This document shows, piece by piece, positions 1 to 9,201 of a DNA stretch of 64,000 nucleotides. Made by a program: the position numbers and the translations under genes. Below the pieces are notes generated by a model. It searched no databases. It was given only the letters and a program-made list of their open reading frames with translations, and was not told the DNA's origin. Position 1 is the stretch's first letter. The number at the start of each line of letters is the position of its first letter. The stretch lies in the NCBI GenBank assembly GCA_032027085.1, contig JAVSMS010000001.1, forward strand, positions 1,070,332 through 1,134,331, written 5' to 3'. This DNA is from Pseudorhodoplanes sp. Its GTDB lineage: Bacteria > Pseudomonadota > Alphaproteobacteria > Rhizobiales > Xanthobacteraceae.

Positions 1-665
1 GCCATCTTCACCATCGTGCGCGCTTCGGGCATAAATTTTCCCGCCAGCAGGTAACGTGCGCCGACTGCCAGCACCACAAAGCCGGTGGTCAGATAGGCGG
101 CATTGAGCATGTGCGCGAAGCGATACGGAAAGCTCGGATTGAAGACGATGGTGATCCAGTCCAGCGGATATGCGATGCCGTTACGCATTTCATGCCCGAC
201 CGGAGTCTGCATCCAGCTATTGGCGGAGAGAATCCAGAAAGCCGATGTTGCGGTCCCCACCGCCACGATTGCCGCAGACAATACGTATAGCCAGGGCGGC
301 ACACGGTTGAACCCGAACAGCAGGACGCCGAGGAAGGTCGCTTCGAGGAAGAAGGCGGTCAGCACCTCGTAGCCAATCAGCGGGCCGACGACGTTGCCCG
401 CTACTACCGAGAAGCGGCTCCAGTTGGTCCCGAACTGATAGCTGAGCACGATTCCGGAGACCACGCCCATCGCAAACGATACCGCGAAAATCTTGGTCCA
501 GAACCGCATCAGGCGCTGGTAGCGGTCCTCCTCCCGCCGCAGCCATAGCAGGCCCAGCGTCGCGATATAGGCGGACAGTCCGATCGTAAAACTTGGAAAA
601 ATGATGTGAAAAGTGACTGTAAACGCGAACTGGATGCGGGCAAGAAGGACTGGATCAAAATCCAT
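1..665 (-). CDS. cydA: Cytochrome bd ubiquinol oxidase subunit I (N-terminal 221 residues; runs off the window)
   Basis: Membrane quinol:O2 oxidoreductase subunit carrying the haems. The reverse-strand frame opens at an ATG (665-663) and stays open to the window edge. The first residues, MDFDPVLLARIQFAFTV, are typical of the family. His20 sits where the haem b595 ligand (E. coli His19) is expected, and a second His in an HMLNAAY segment near residue 190 matches the b558 ligand region (E. coli His186). Several hydrophobic helices are visible. The Q-loop lies outside the window, so a standard CydA cannot be told from a cyanide-insensitive CioA. A weak EcfG-like motif lies upstream (739-763). 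Confidence 0.93.
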   Translation of the reverse strand, partial: MDFDPVLLARIQFAFTVTFHIIFPSFTIGLSAYIATLGLLWLRREEDRYQRLMRFWTKIFAVSFAMGVVSGIVLSYQFGTNWSRFSVVAGNVVGPLIGYEVLTAFFLEATFLGVLLFGFNRVPPWLYVLSAAIVAVGTATSAFWILSANSWMQTPVGHEMRNGIAYPLDWITIVFNPSFPYRFAHMLNAAYLTTGFVVLAVGARYLLAGKFMPEARTMVKM

Positions 666-738
666 TTGGTCACTCCCGAGGTTGAACCCTCCAGAGAACG
701 ATTCACAAATATAATAATCCTGCAGGCACTATGCCCAT

Positions 739-763
739 AACACCGGCGGCGTCTGCCTGTTCC
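739..763 (-). promoter_or_regulatory. Weak EcfG-like promoter candidate upstream of cydA
   Basis: On the minus strand GGAAC (763-759) is followed after 16 nt by TGTT, that is GGAAC-N18-TT. It points at cydA with a leader of about 65 nt. The -10 differs from the CGTT consensus, so this could be chance. Confidence 0.25.
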
Positions 764-868
764 GCGTCGCTGCAGGCTGCTCCATTGATCCAGTGGACAA
801 CTTCGCTACGACGGCGATCCTATTGAGCGGGTTGGCTATTCTGACTGCCACAGTGGCAGGGGGAGATT

Positions 869-2266
869 ATGGCCAAGAATGCGCGGACTTCCAGGACGGG
901 CGAAGGCCCGGAGGGTTTTGGGGCAATACTGGATAACTATTTCGGCCTGAAGCAAAACAATACCGATATCCGTACGGAAGCTGTGGCCGGCCTGACCACC
1001 TTTTTGACGATGGCCTACATCATCTTTGTCAACCCGAGCATTCTTGCGAAGGCGGGAATGGACCAGGGAGCGGTCTTCGTCGCCACATGCATCGCCGCCG
1101 CGGTGTGCAGCATCGTGATGGGCCTCTACGCGAACTACCCCATCGCGCTGGCGCCGGGCATGGGGCTGAACGCCTTCTTCGCCTTCACAGTCGTCCTGAC
1201 CTACAAATATTCCTGGCAGCAGGCGCTCGCGGCCGTGTTCCTGTCGGGCGTGCTGTTCTTCATCCTGTCGGTGACAGGCTTGCGCGAATACATCATCAAC
1301 CAGATCCCGAGAAACCTGAAATACGCGATCGGTGCGGGTGTTGGACTATTTCTTGGCATCATCGCGCTCGAAAATGCCGGCATCATCATTGATCATCCCG
1401 CGACGCTGGTAACGCTCGGCAATCTCAATGTGGGAAGTCCGGTCCTGACCTTGTCAGGCTTCACTCTGCGTGTTGGGGCTCCACTTCTCTGTCTGCTCGG
1501 CTTCATTCTGATCGTGGCGCTGCATGCCCGTAAAATTCACGGCGCGACACTGATCGGCATCCTGATTGTCGGCATCATCGGTATCCCGCTTGGGCTGTCG
1601 AAATTCACCGGCATCGTGTCGATGCCGCCGTCGATCCTGCCAACGCTGTTCAAGTGGGACTTCTCAAGGACTTTCGAACTGTCCTTCATTGTTGTCGTAT
1701 TCAGTATCCTGATGATCGACGTGTTCGACAATGCCGGCACGCTCATTGCGGTGACCGAGAAGGCGGGATTCGTTGACAAGGACGGCAATGTGCCACGCAT
1801 GAAACAGGCGCTGATCTCGGACAGCTTCGCGGCGATGTTCGGCGCCTCGATCGGCACCTCGACTACGACAAGCTATATCGAGAGCGCCGCCGGCGTTGAA
1901 GCGGGCGGCCGCACCGGCCTAACTGCGGTGTTCGTCGGCATCCTTTTTCTGTTCGCCCTGTTCTTCTCGCCGCTCGCGGGAATGATCCCGGCCTATGCCT
2001 CGGCCGCAGCGCTCCTGTTTGTCGCGTGCGTCATGGCGAGTCTCATGGCAAATCTGGAGTGGGACGACATCACAGAGGCAGCGCCTGCTGTGATTGCGGC
2101 CATCACCATGCCGCTCACTTACTCCATCGCCACCGGTATCGGGCTTGGCTTCATCACTTATGCCGTAATCAAGCTAATCGCCGGCCGTTACAAGGACGTG
2201 TCGATCGCCGTGGCGTCACTCGCGATCATCTTTGCGGTGAAGCTGATCCTTGTGCCGGGCGGGTGA
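869..2266 (+). CDS. NCS2-family (AzgA-type) purine permease
   Basis: Predicted proton-coupled inner-membrane importer of adenine, guanine or hypoxanthine. The 465 residues have about a dozen hydrophobic segments. The N-terminal VAGLTTFLTMAYIIFVNP motif and the GTSTTTSYIESAAGVEAGG motif (around residue 330) are hallmarks of the AzgA/GhxP branch of nucleobase-cation symporters. A purine-rich GGGGGAGA precedes the ATG at 869. The gene diverges from cydA and converges on the glycosylase gene, with a hairpin at 2289-2327 between them. Which purine is preferred cannot be read from the sequence. Confidence 0.9.
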   Translation: MAKNARTSRTGEGPEGFGAILDNYFGLKQNNTDIRTEAVAGLTTFLTMAYIIFVNPSILAKAGMDQGAVFVATCIAAAVCSIVMGLYANYPIALAPGMGLNAFFAFTVVLTYKYSWQQALAAVFLSGVLFFILSVTGLREYIINQIPRNLKYAIGAGVGLFLGIIALENAGIIIDHPATLVTLGNLNVGSPVLTLSGFTLRVGAPLLCLLGFILIVALHARKIHGATLIGILIVGIIGIPLGLSKFTGIVSMPPSILPTLFKWDFSRTFELSFIVVVFSILMIDVFDNAGTLIAVTEKAGFVDKDGNVPRMKQALISDSFAAMFGASIGTSTTTSYIESAAGVEAGGRTGLTAVFVGILFLFALFFSPLAGMIPAYASAAALLFVACVMASLMANLEWDDITEAAPAVIAAITMPLTYSIATGIGLGFITYAVIKLIAGRYKDVSIAVASLAIIFAVKLILVPGG

Positions 2267-2288
2267 ATCTTGCGCTGACAGTATTGCC

Positions 2289-2327
2289 AAGACCGGCGTT
2301 GAACAGGTCAGCGCCGGTCTTCTGATT
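2289..2327. terminator. Hairpin terminator between convergent genes
   Basis: Ten-base inverted repeat (AAGACCGGCG at 2289-2298 with CGCCGGTCTT at 2312-2321) and a 13-nt loop, followed by a short T-rich stretch. It lies between the converging permease and glycosylase genes. Confidence 0.55.
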
Positions 2328-2336
2328 TTGACACGC

Positions 2337-3158
2337 TCAGTTCGTCAACGCCTTCCCGATCGCCAGAAAATCCCGCCAAGCCAGCCGCTTCTCCAGCGGC
2401 GATCGCAAAAGATAAGCGGGATGAAAACACGCCATCGCGCGGATCTCGCGGGCGCCGGTATTGTAGGTGAACCAGCGGCCGCGGGTCTTGCGGATGCCAT
2501 CGGAAATGCCGAGCAGAGCCGCCGTTGACGGCTTGCCCAGACAGACCAGCACATTCGGATCGACGAGCTCGATATGGCGCTGGATAAACGGCAGGCAGAT
2601 CGAGGTCTCGTGCAATGAAGGATCGCGGTTGCCCGGCGGGCGCCAAGGGATGATGTTGGTAATATAGGCGCTGCTGCGGTCGAGCCCGATCGCCGCCAGC
2701 ATCTTGTCCAGCAACTGGCCGGACCGGCCGACAAAGGGCAGGCCCTGGATGTCTTCGTCATAGCCAGGGGCTTCACCGACGAACATCACCCGCGCCTGCG
2801 GATTGCCGTCAGCGAAGACCAAGCGCTTGGCGGTCTGGCGCAGCGCGCAGCCCTCGAAAGTTTCAAGAATGGCGCGCAGGCCCTCCAGCGACCCGGCCGA
2901 TCTTGCTGCCGCCCGCGCCGCCATGATGGCTTCCTCGGGCGGCGGCGGAACCGATGCCGCAGGCGGCGCCGGGCTGCGCGATGGCAGCGAGGCGGATGCA
3001 GCCGCCTTCACCGCGCGCTGTTCGACCGGCGCCGGCGCCTGATCTTTGCCAAAGCAATTTGCCGGCGTGTCGGCCAGAGTCGCGTCCACGCCCGCCTCCA
3101 CATAGAAGGCGAGCAGATCGCGGGCCACTTTGCTGTGATCGGGGGTCATGTCGGGCAA
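2337..3158 (-). CDS. Uracil-DNA glycosylase, family 4-like, lacking part of the Fe-S cysteine set
   Basis: Base-excision repair enzyme expected to remove uracil from DNA. The 273 residues begin with a variable Pro/Ala-rich stretch of about 95 residues. The catalytic core follows: motif A GEAPGYDED (about 128-136) with FVGRSGQLLD after it, and motif B FHPAYLLRSP near 245. Family-4 enzymes bind a 4Fe-4S cluster through four cysteines. Here the first pair reads C-A-L-R instead of CxxC, and the third site reads PWRPPGNRDP, with Trp where Cys is expected. Only two of the four cysteines therefore remain. This suggests the cluster-less alphaproteobacterial subgroup rather than a classical family-4 enzyme. 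The ATG at 3158 was chosen; an ATG three codons inside is also possible. Confidence 0.85.
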   Translation of the reverse strand: MPDMTPDHSKVARDLLAFYVEAGVDATLADTPANCFGKDQAPAPVEQRAVKAAASASLPSRSPAPPAASVPPPPEEAIMAARAAARSAGSLEGLRAILETFEGCALRQTAKRLVFADGNPQARVMFVGEAPGYDEDIQGLPFVGRSGQLLDKMLAAIGLDRSSAYITNIIPWRPPGNRDPSLHETSICLPFIQRHIELVDPNVLVCLGKPSTAALLGISDGIRKTRGRWFTYNTGAREIRAMACFHPAYLLRSPLEKRLAWRDFLAIGKALTN

Positions 3159-3254
3159 GTTAGCATATTACGCCGGCACAATCCCCTTGGCGGGCGATTG
3201 TGGCCTGTGCGTAAAAGTGGAAAATTGGAATCAATCTGAACGGAGTCCCCTGGA

Positions 3255-4907
3255 ATGACTGACCTGCCCGCCCGTGAATCCATGGAATTCGACGTCGTGA
3301 TCGTGGGCGCAGGGCCTGCCGGATTGTCCGCTGCGATCCGCCTCAAGCAGATCTCGTCCGATCTGTCGGTGGTGGTGGTGGAAAAAGGCTCCGAGGTCGG
3401 AGCCCATATTCTCTCCGGCGCGGTGATTGACCCGTCTGCGCTCGACCGGCTGCTGCCCGACTGGCGCAAAGAGGATGACCGGCCGCTGAAGACCGAGGTC
3501 ACCGACGACCGCTTCCGCTGGCTGACCGAAGTCGGCGCAGCCCCTGTGCCGCTCTTTCTTGCGCCGCCGCTGATGAGCAACCATGGCTGCTTCATCGGTT
3601 CACTGGGCGACACCTGCAAATGGCTGGCGGCCAAAGCTGAAGCACTCGGCGTCGAAATCTATCCCGGCTTTGCGGCCGCGGAAATCCTCTACGGGGATGG
3701 TGGCGAAGTACAAGGCATCGCCACCGGCGACATGGGCATCGGCAAGAGCGGCGAGCCGAACGCGAATTTCACGCGCGGCATGGAGCTCCGCGCCAAGTAC
3801 ACGCTCTTCGCCGAAGGCGCGCGCGGCAGCCTGACCAAGCAATTGCTCAAGCGTTTCGACCTCGCGAAAGATCGCCAGCCGCCGAAATTCGGCATCGGGC
3901 TGAAGGAAATCTGGCAGATCGACCCCGCCAAGCACAAACCGGGTCTGGTGCAGCATTCATTCGGCTGGCCACTTGGCAACAGGACCGGCGGCGGATCGTT
4001 CCTCTATCACTACGGCGACAATCTGGTGTCGGTCGGGTTCGTCGTACACCTGAATTACGAGAATCCCTATCTGTCGCCCTTCGAGGAATTCCAGCGCTAT
4101 AAGACACACCCTTCCGTGCGCGAAACCTTCGAAGGCGGGAAGCGCATCGCTTATGGCGCGCGCGCAATCACCGAAGGCGGCTATCAGTCGGTGCCGAAGC
4201 TGACATTTCCCGGCGGCGCGCTGATCGGCTGCGCGGCGGGATTCGTCAATGTGCCGCGCATCAAGGGAACGCACAACGCGATGGCGTCAGGGATGCTTGC
4301 TGCCGAGCATGTGACCGAGGCGCTGGCGGCCGGGCGCAGCAACGATGAACTCGCAAACTACGAGAATGCATGGCGCAGTTCGCCTATCGGCAAGGATTTG
4401 TGGAAGGTCCGCAACGTCAAGCCGCTCTGGTCAAAATTCGGCACTGTGCTTGGCATCGCGCTCGGCGGTCTCGACATGTGGACCAACGCTTTAGGATTTT
4501 CACTGTTCGGCACGCTCTCGCATAACAAGGCCGACCCGGAATGCCTGAAACCGGCCAAAGATTGCACGCGGATCACTTATCCAAAGCCGGACGGCAAGCT
4601 AACCTTCGACAGGCTGTCGTCGGTGTTCCTCTCAAACACGAATCATGAGGAAGACCAGCCGCCGCATCTCGTGGTAACCGACATGGCTCTGCAGAAGGCG
4701 TCGGAACATGACGTCTTTGGCGGTCCCTCGGCGCGCTATTGTCCGGCCGGCGTCTATGAATGGGTCGGTGAAGGCGCGGATTTGCGCTATGTGATCAATG
4801 CGCAAAACTGCGTCCACTGCAAAACCTGCGATATCAAGGACCCCAACCGAAACATCACCTGGGTGCCCCCGGAAGGCGCGGGCGGGCCGAATTATCCCAG
4901 CATGTAA
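3255..4907 (+). CDS. Electron transfer flavoprotein-ubiquinone oxidoreductase (ETF-QO)
   Basis: Passes electrons from reduced ETF (fatty-acid and amino-acid dehydrogenases) to ubiquinone at the membrane. The 550 residues start with an FAD-binding GxGxxG site (VVIVGAGPAGLSAAIRL, about residue 15). They end with the ferredoxin-like 4Fe-4S module: one Cys in YCPAGVYEW, then CVHCKTC. Length matches the family. A GGAG precedes the ATG at 3255. The ETF subunits etfAB are not in the window. Confidence 0.97.
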   Translation: MTDLPARESMEFDVVIVGAGPAGLSAAIRLKQISSDLSVVVVEKGSEVGAHILSGAVIDPSALDRLLPDWRKEDDRPLKTEVTDDRFRWLTEVGAAPVPLFLAPPLMSNHGCFIGSLGDTCKWLAAKAEALGVEIYPGFAAAEILYGDGGEVQGIATGDMGIGKSGEPNANFTRGMELRAKYTLFAEGARGSLTKQLLKRFDLAKDRQPPKFGIGLKEIWQIDPAKHKPGLVQHSFGWPLGNRTGGGSFLYHYGDNLVSVGFVVHLNYENPYLSPFEEFQRYKTHPSVRETFEGGKRIAYGARAITEGGYQSVPKLTFPGGALIGCAAGFVNVPRIKGTHNAMASGMLAAEHVTEALAAGRSNDELANYENAWRSSPIGKDLWKVRNVKPLWSKFGTVLGIALGGLDMWTNALGFSLFGTLSHNKADPECLKPAKDCTRITYPKPDGKLTFDRLSSVFLSNTNHEEDQPPHLVVTDMALQKASEHDVFGGPSARYCPAGVYEWVGEGADLRYVINAQNCVHCKTCDIKDPNRNITWVPPEGAGGPNYPSM

Positions 4908-5023
4908 CAATTTGGCTGTCGGTCACGATCCCGCCTCATAAAACCCTAAGGGTTGAGGGCCGGATTTGCGCTTGTTGCGGCGCAAGCGCAAAAAGGCCAT
5001 TCTCGACCGGAGGCCCGCGGGAC

Positions 5024-6832
5024 ATGCGAATCTATGCCCCGCCTCATGGAGATCATCGACCTGTGACCGTTTCGACCTTGTTCAGGTATGCGGCTGCACT
5101 CGGCCTGACGGCCAGCGTGCTGATCCTTCCCAGCGCCCTCGCAGCGCAATCCCTGGCGCGGCAGGAACCGGCACGGTCGCCGGTCCGGCAAGATTTCTCG
5201 CGGTCCAGTTCCTTCGGCAGCTATCTTGCGGCGCGGCACGCCAGCGCCCAGCGCGACGCCGCCGCGGCCGCCGCCTATTATCGCGCCGCCTTGCGCGCCG
5301 ATCCCAAAAATACCGAGTTGCTAGAACGCGCCTTCATTTCCGTGCTGGCGGACGGAGATATCGACGAAGCCGTCAAGCTCGGCGAGCGCGTCATCCAGGT
5401 CAACAAGAATGATCGCGTCGCGCGCCTTGTAATCGGTATCCGCTCGATCAAGACCAAGCAATGGTCGTCGGCGCGGCAGAATCTGGCCGCCTCGGTGCGC
5501 GGTCCGGTCACCGACCTGACCGCCGCCCTTCTGATCGCCTGGGCCCAATATGGTGCCGGCGATGTGAAGGCGGCGGTTGAAACCGTCGACCGCCTGGTTG
5601 GCGCCGACTGGTATGCCCTGTTCAAGGATCTGCATTCCGGCATGATTCTGGATGCCGCGGGTCAGCGCAAAGAGGCCGGCCGCCGGCTTGAACGCGCCTA
5701 CAAGGCCGACAGCAGCGCGCTGCGCGTGGTCGAGGCCTATGGCAGCTATCTATCGCGCGAAGGCAAAAAGGAAGATGCGCTGAAGGTCTACCAGACCTTC
5801 AACAAGGCGCTACCAAACCATCCGCTGGTCGTGCAGGCGATGAAAGACATCGACGGCGGTCGCAAGCTGGCGCCGCTCGCGCAATCGGCGCAGGCCGGCG
5901 CCGCTGAAGTCCTGTATGGACTCGGTGCCGCGCTGGGACGTCGCGGCGGCGAGGATCTCGGCCTCGCCTATCTGCAATTGTCGCTGTATCTGGCGCCGCA
6001 GCACACGCTCGCCCTGCTTTCGCTCGCCGATCTCTACGAGGCGATGAAGAAGCCGGCGCTGGCGATCAAGATCTACGAGAAGATCCCGGCCGATTCGCCG
6101 CTGAAGCGTAATTCCGACATCCAGATGGCGACGAACCTGGATACGCTTGACCGGACGGACGAGGCGCGCGCCAAGCTGGAGAAGTTGATCGCGGACAATC
6201 CGAAGGACAGCGAAGCGATCATGGCGCTGGGCAATATCCTGCGCGCCCGCAAGCACTATACCGAATGCGCGGAGGTCTACAGCAAGGGCATCGACCTGAT
6301 CACCAATCCGGAAAAACCGAACTGGCTGATCTTCTATTTCCGCGGCATCTGTTATGAGCGCGCCAAGCAATGGGCGAAAGCCGAGCCTGACCTGAAGAAG
6401 GCGCTCGAGCTTTTTCCCGACCAGGCGCATGTTCTGAACTATCTCGGCTATTCCTGGGTCGATCAGGGCCTCAATCTAGATGAGGGCATGCGCATGATCC
6501 GCCGCGCGGTCGAGCAGCGCCCCGACGACGGCTATATCGTCGACTCGCTGGGCTGGGCCTATTTCCGCATCGGCAATTACGAGGAAGCCAGCAAGCATCT
6601 GGAACGCGCGGTCGAGCTGAAGCCGGACGATCCGACGATCAATGACCACCTCGGCGATGTCTATTGGAGGACCGGGCGCGAACTGGAGGCGCAATTCCAG
6701 TGGTCGCATGCCCGCGATCTGAAGCCGGAGCCGGAAGAGCTGAAAAAGATCGAGGAAAAGCTCCGCAGCGGCCTGCCGGAGGAAACCTCGACCACGGCCG
6801 AGCGGACAAAAAAGACCGGCAACGGCGGATGA
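5024..6832 (+). CDS. Exported tetratricopeptide-repeat protein
   Basis: 602-residue protein with a signal-like hydrophobic stretch near residues 20-40 ending in an Ala-rich cleavage region (ALAAQS). Helical TPR repeats follow over most of the length; clear units such as ALKVYQTFNKALPNHP and DGYIVDSLGWAYFRIGNYEEA carry the usual W/L/G/Y/A/F/A/P pattern. The C-terminus is charged. It is probably a periplasmic or envelope-attached scaffold; its partner is unknown. GGAGG at 5010 fits the ATG at 5024; a GTG at 5063 would give a more compact signal peptide. It lies 42 bp upstream of ispE, with a hairpin between them. Confidence 0.85.
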   Translation: MRIYAPPHGDHRPVTVSTLFRYAAALGLTASVLILPSALAAQSLARQEPARSPVRQDFSRSSSFGSYLAARHASAQRDAAAAAAYYRAALRADPKNTELLERAFISVLADGDIDEAVKLGERVIQVNKNDRVARLVIGIRSIKTKQWSSARQNLAASVRGPVTDLTAALLIAWAQYGAGDVKAAVETVDRLVGADWYALFKDLHSGMILDAAGQRKEAGRRLERAYKADSSALRVVEAYGSYLSREGKKEDALKVYQTFNKALPNHPLVVQAMKDIDGGRKLAPLAQSAQAGAAEVLYGLGAALGRRGGEDLGLAYLQLSLYLAPQHTLALLSLADLYEAMKKPALAIKIYEKIPADSPLKRNSDIQMATNLDTLDRTDEARAKLEKLIADNPKDSEAIMALGNILRARKHYTECAEVYSKGIDLITNPEKPNWLIFYFRGICYERAKQWAKAEPDLKKALELFPDQAHVLNYLGYSWVDQGLNLDEGMRMIRRAVEQRPDDGYIVDSLGWAYFRIGNYEEASKHLERAVELKPDDPTINDHLGDVYWRTGRELEAQFQWSHARDLKPEPEELKKIEEKLRSGLPEETSTTAERTKKTGNGG

Positions 6833-6837
6833 TTTCG

Positions 6838-6867
6838 TTTATCTCTCCTGGTCGGGGGAGAGATAAA
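6838..6867 (+). promoter_or_regulatory. Perfect 11-bp hairpin overlapping the ispE ribosome-binding region
   Basis: TTTATCTCTCC (6838-6848) and GGAGAGATAAA (6857-6867) are exact inverted repeats around an 8-nt loop. The 3' arm contains the only purine-rich Shine-Dalgarno candidate (GGGGGAGA) for the ispE start at 6875. No T-tract follows, so it looks less like a terminator than like a structure that could hide the ribosome-binding site or protect an mRNA end. Confidence 0.5.
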
Positions 6868-6874
6868 CCGCCAC

Positions 6875-7765
6875 ATGCTCGCCGATTTCGCGCCTGCCAA
6901 GATCAATCTGACCCTTCGTATCCGGCAACGCCGTCCTGACGGCTATCACGACCTGGAAAGCCTCGTGGTGTTCGCCGACATCGGCGATCATCTGCGGCTG
7001 ACAACGGGCGACACACTGTCGCTCGCCGTCGACGGCGATACGGCGCGCGACGCCGGCATAGTCGCAGACAATCTGGTGCTGAAAGCCGCACGCGCACTGG
7101 CGGCCCAGGTGGCGGGTGTGCGTGTCGGGCATTTTAAGCTGACCAAATCGCTGCCGGTGGCGGCAGGACTTGGCGGCGGCTCGTCCGATGCCGCCGCGGC
7201 GTTGCGCCTGCTGGGACAAGCTAATCAGGACAAAAAGCTGTCGGGCGATCCCCGCATGATGAGCGCTGCGCGCCAGACCGGCGCCGATGTTCCTGTATGT
7301 CTCGACCCGAAACCCAGGATCATGCGTGGCATCGGCGACCTGCTGTCTGCACCGCTGCATCTGCCGAAACTGCCGGCCATCCTGGTCAATCCGCGGGTCG
7401 CCGTTCCGACGGCGGCCGTCTTTGCCGCGCGCGCCGGCATGGCGGCGCCGCGGCGTCAGGACGACCCCGCCATCGCTCTGGCGGAAGGCGCGACATCCGA
7501 AGCGGGAATGCCGGATGCGGGCGAGTTGATCGACGCCTTGCGTCGCTCGGATAATGATTTGCAGGCACCTGCAATCTCATTGCATCCGGTCGTCGCAGAT
7601 GTGCTTGACGCCTTGCGCACCTTGCCTGGATGCCGCCTCGCGCGGATGTCGGGATCCGGCGCGACCTGTTTCGGATTGTTCGACATGGCGCGCGTCGATG
7701 ACGCTGCGCGGGAGCTTACGGCCAAACATCCCGGTTGGTGGATCGCGCCGACGAATCTCGGCTGA
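6875..7765 (+). CDS. ispE: 4-diphosphocytidyl-2-C-methyl-D-erythritol kinase
   Basis: GHMP kinase that phosphorylates CDP-ME in the non-mevalonate isoprenoid pathway (cytosol). The protein begins LADFAPAKINLTLRI, with the conserved Lys and Asn. It carries the GHMP ATP loop LPVAAGLGGGSSDAAAALR near residue 95 and the C-terminal motif ARMSGSGATCFGLF. 296 residues is normal. It converges on the polyprenyl synthase gene with only 17 bp between stops, so two isoprenoid genes adjoin. Confidence 0.96.
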   Translation: MLADFAPAKINLTLRIRQRRPDGYHDLESLVVFADIGDHLRLTTGDTLSLAVDGDTARDAGIVADNLVLKAARALAAQVAGVRVGHFKLTKSLPVAAGLGGGSSDAAAALRLLGQANQDKKLSGDPRMMSAARQTGADVPVCLDPKPRIMRGIGDLLSAPLHLPKLPAILVNPRVAVPTAAVFAARAGMAAPRRQDDPAIALAEGATSEAGMPDAGELIDALRRSDNDLQAPAISLHPVVADVLDALRTLPGCRLARMSGSGATCFGLFDMARVDDAARELTAKHPGWWIAPTNLG

Positions 7766-7782
7766 AAGAGGCTTCGGGCGTT

Positions 7783-8817
7783 CTAATGCGCGCGCGCGAT
7801 GCAGAAATCGACGGCTTCTTCCAGCGCGGTCTTCATCGGAGATGTGGGATACAAGGCAAGCGCGTCACGCGCCATCGCGCCGTAATGCTGCGCGCGCTTG
7901 ACGGTATCTTCCAGCGCGCGGTGCCTGGTCATCAAAGCGAGCGCGTGTTCGAGATCATTGTCGCTCGCCTCGCCCTGCTCCAGCGCGCGGGTCCAGAAGG
8001 CGCGCTCCTCCGCATTGCCGCGCCGGAATGACAGCACGACCGGCAAGGTGATCTTGCCCTCGCGGAAGTCGTCGCCGGTATTCTTGCCAAGCTTGGCGGA
8101 CTTGCCTCCGTAGTCGAGCGCGTCGTCGATGAGCTGGAAGGCGATGCCGAGATTCATGCCGAAGGAACGGCAGGCCGCGAGATCCGCCTTCGGCCGGTCG
8201 GCCAGCACAGGTCCGACTTCGCAGGCGGCAGCGAACAATTCGGCGGTTTTGCCACGGATGACGGCGAGATACTCATCTTCGGTGGTGGCGGTGTTCTTTG
8301 CCGCGGCCAGCTGCATCACCTCGCCCTCGGCGATCACCACGGCGGCAGAGGAGAGAATTTCCAGCGCCCGCAGATTCGCGACCTCTACCATCATCCTGAA
8401 GGCCTGGCCCAGTAGGAAATCGCCGACCAGAACGCTCGCTTCGTTGCCCCACACCTTGCGGGCCGCGAGCTTGCCGCGCCGCATGTCGCTTTCGTCGACA
8501 ACATCGTCATGCAGCAGCGTTGCCGTATGCATGAATTCGACCGCAGCGGCGAGCCGGATATGGCCGTCGCCCTGGTAGCGGGCGATCTGAGCCATCGCCA
8601 AGGTCAGCATGGGCCGGAGCCGCTTGCCGCCCGAATTGATCAGGTGATTGGCCACCTCCGGAATCATCGTCACTTCCGACCCGGTGCGCGACAGAATGGT
8701 GGAATTCACCCGCTCCATGTCCGCTGCGACCAGCCCGACCAGCCGGTCGATGCTGGCCAGCGGCTGGCTTTCGAAGGGAACGATGACGGCCAAAGAAGTC
8801 TCCCTCAAAACGGACAC
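7783..8817 (-). CDS. ispB: Trans-polyprenyl diphosphate synthase (ubiquinone side chain)
   Basis: Elongates farnesyl/geranylgeranyl diphosphate with IPP to the long ubiquinone tail; C50 (Q10) is the usual product in this class. The protein has GGKRLRPML, the first Asp-rich motif LLHDDVVDES and the second LIDDALDYGG, in the right order and spacing, over 344 residues. Chain length is not directly readable. The start at 8817 (MSVLRETS) follows a long non-conserved stretch; a slightly shorter protein is possible. Confidence 0.93.
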   Translation of the reverse strand: MSVLRETSLAVIVPFESQPLASIDRLVGLVAADMERVNSTILSRTGSEVTMIPEVANHLINSGGKRLRPMLTLAMAQIARYQGDGHIRLAAAVEFMHTATLLHDDVVDESDMRRGKLAARKVWGNEASVLVGDFLLGQAFRMMVEVANLRALEILSSAAVVIAEGEVMQLAAAKNTATTEDEYLAVIRGKTAELFAAACEVGPVLADRPKADLAACRSFGMNLGIAFQLIDDALDYGGKSAKLGKNTGDDFREGKITLPVVLSFRRGNAEERAFWTRALEQGEASDNDLEHALALMTRHRALEDTVKRAQHYGAMARDALALYPTSPMKTALEEAVDFCIARAH

Positions 8818-8970
8818 GCGAGGATAGAAACGCTATGGTAATGCGGCAAGTGGCCCCTTGGCCGCAAGTGCCAGCGTATTACGGAGGCGACATTCCCCCG
8901 ATGTGCGATAAAAAGGCAAGCGCCCGGACGAGATTATCCGCCGCCCGCTCCCGGCATTCCTGAGAAGCTC

Positions 8971-9201
8971 GTGCGCGAAATTGTCCGCACCAATGACCCT
9001 GTGCTGGTCTCGGCCATCGAGGCCTTGCTCACCGGCGCCGGCATCCCGCATATGGTCCTGGACCAGAATATGAGCGTATTGGAAGGATCGCTTGGCTTTC
9101 TGCAGCGGCGGATCATGGTCGCTGCCGACCGCGAAAAAGCCGCGCGCGAGGTCTTGCGCGATGCCGGGCTCGGACACGAGCTGCGCGCCGATGACCGCTG
9201 A
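8971..9201 (+). CDS. DUF2007-domain small protein
   Basis: 76-residue protein with the DUF2007 pattern: an N-terminal RTNDPVLVSAIEALLTGAGI helix followed by a hydrophobic strand and the RRIMVAADREKAAREVL segment. The start is a GTG at 8971. Its stop overlaps the following methyltransferase start by 11 bp, so the two are translated from one mRNA. Members are often called putative signal-transducing proteins; no function is proven. Confidence 0.85.
   Translation: MREIVRTNDPVLVSAIEALLTGAGIPHMVLDQNMSVLEGSLGFLQRRIMVAADREKAAREVLRDAGLGHELRADDR

Noticed and set aside
785-800. FNR/FixK box (TTGATC...GGACAA) upstream of cydA
   Set aside because: The half-sites are two bases too far apart for TTGAT-N4-ATCAA, and the right half matches poorly.
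4942-4954. AACCCTAAGGGTT palindrome before the TPR gene
   Set aside because: Stem of five bases only, no T-tract and no known operator match; likely incidental.
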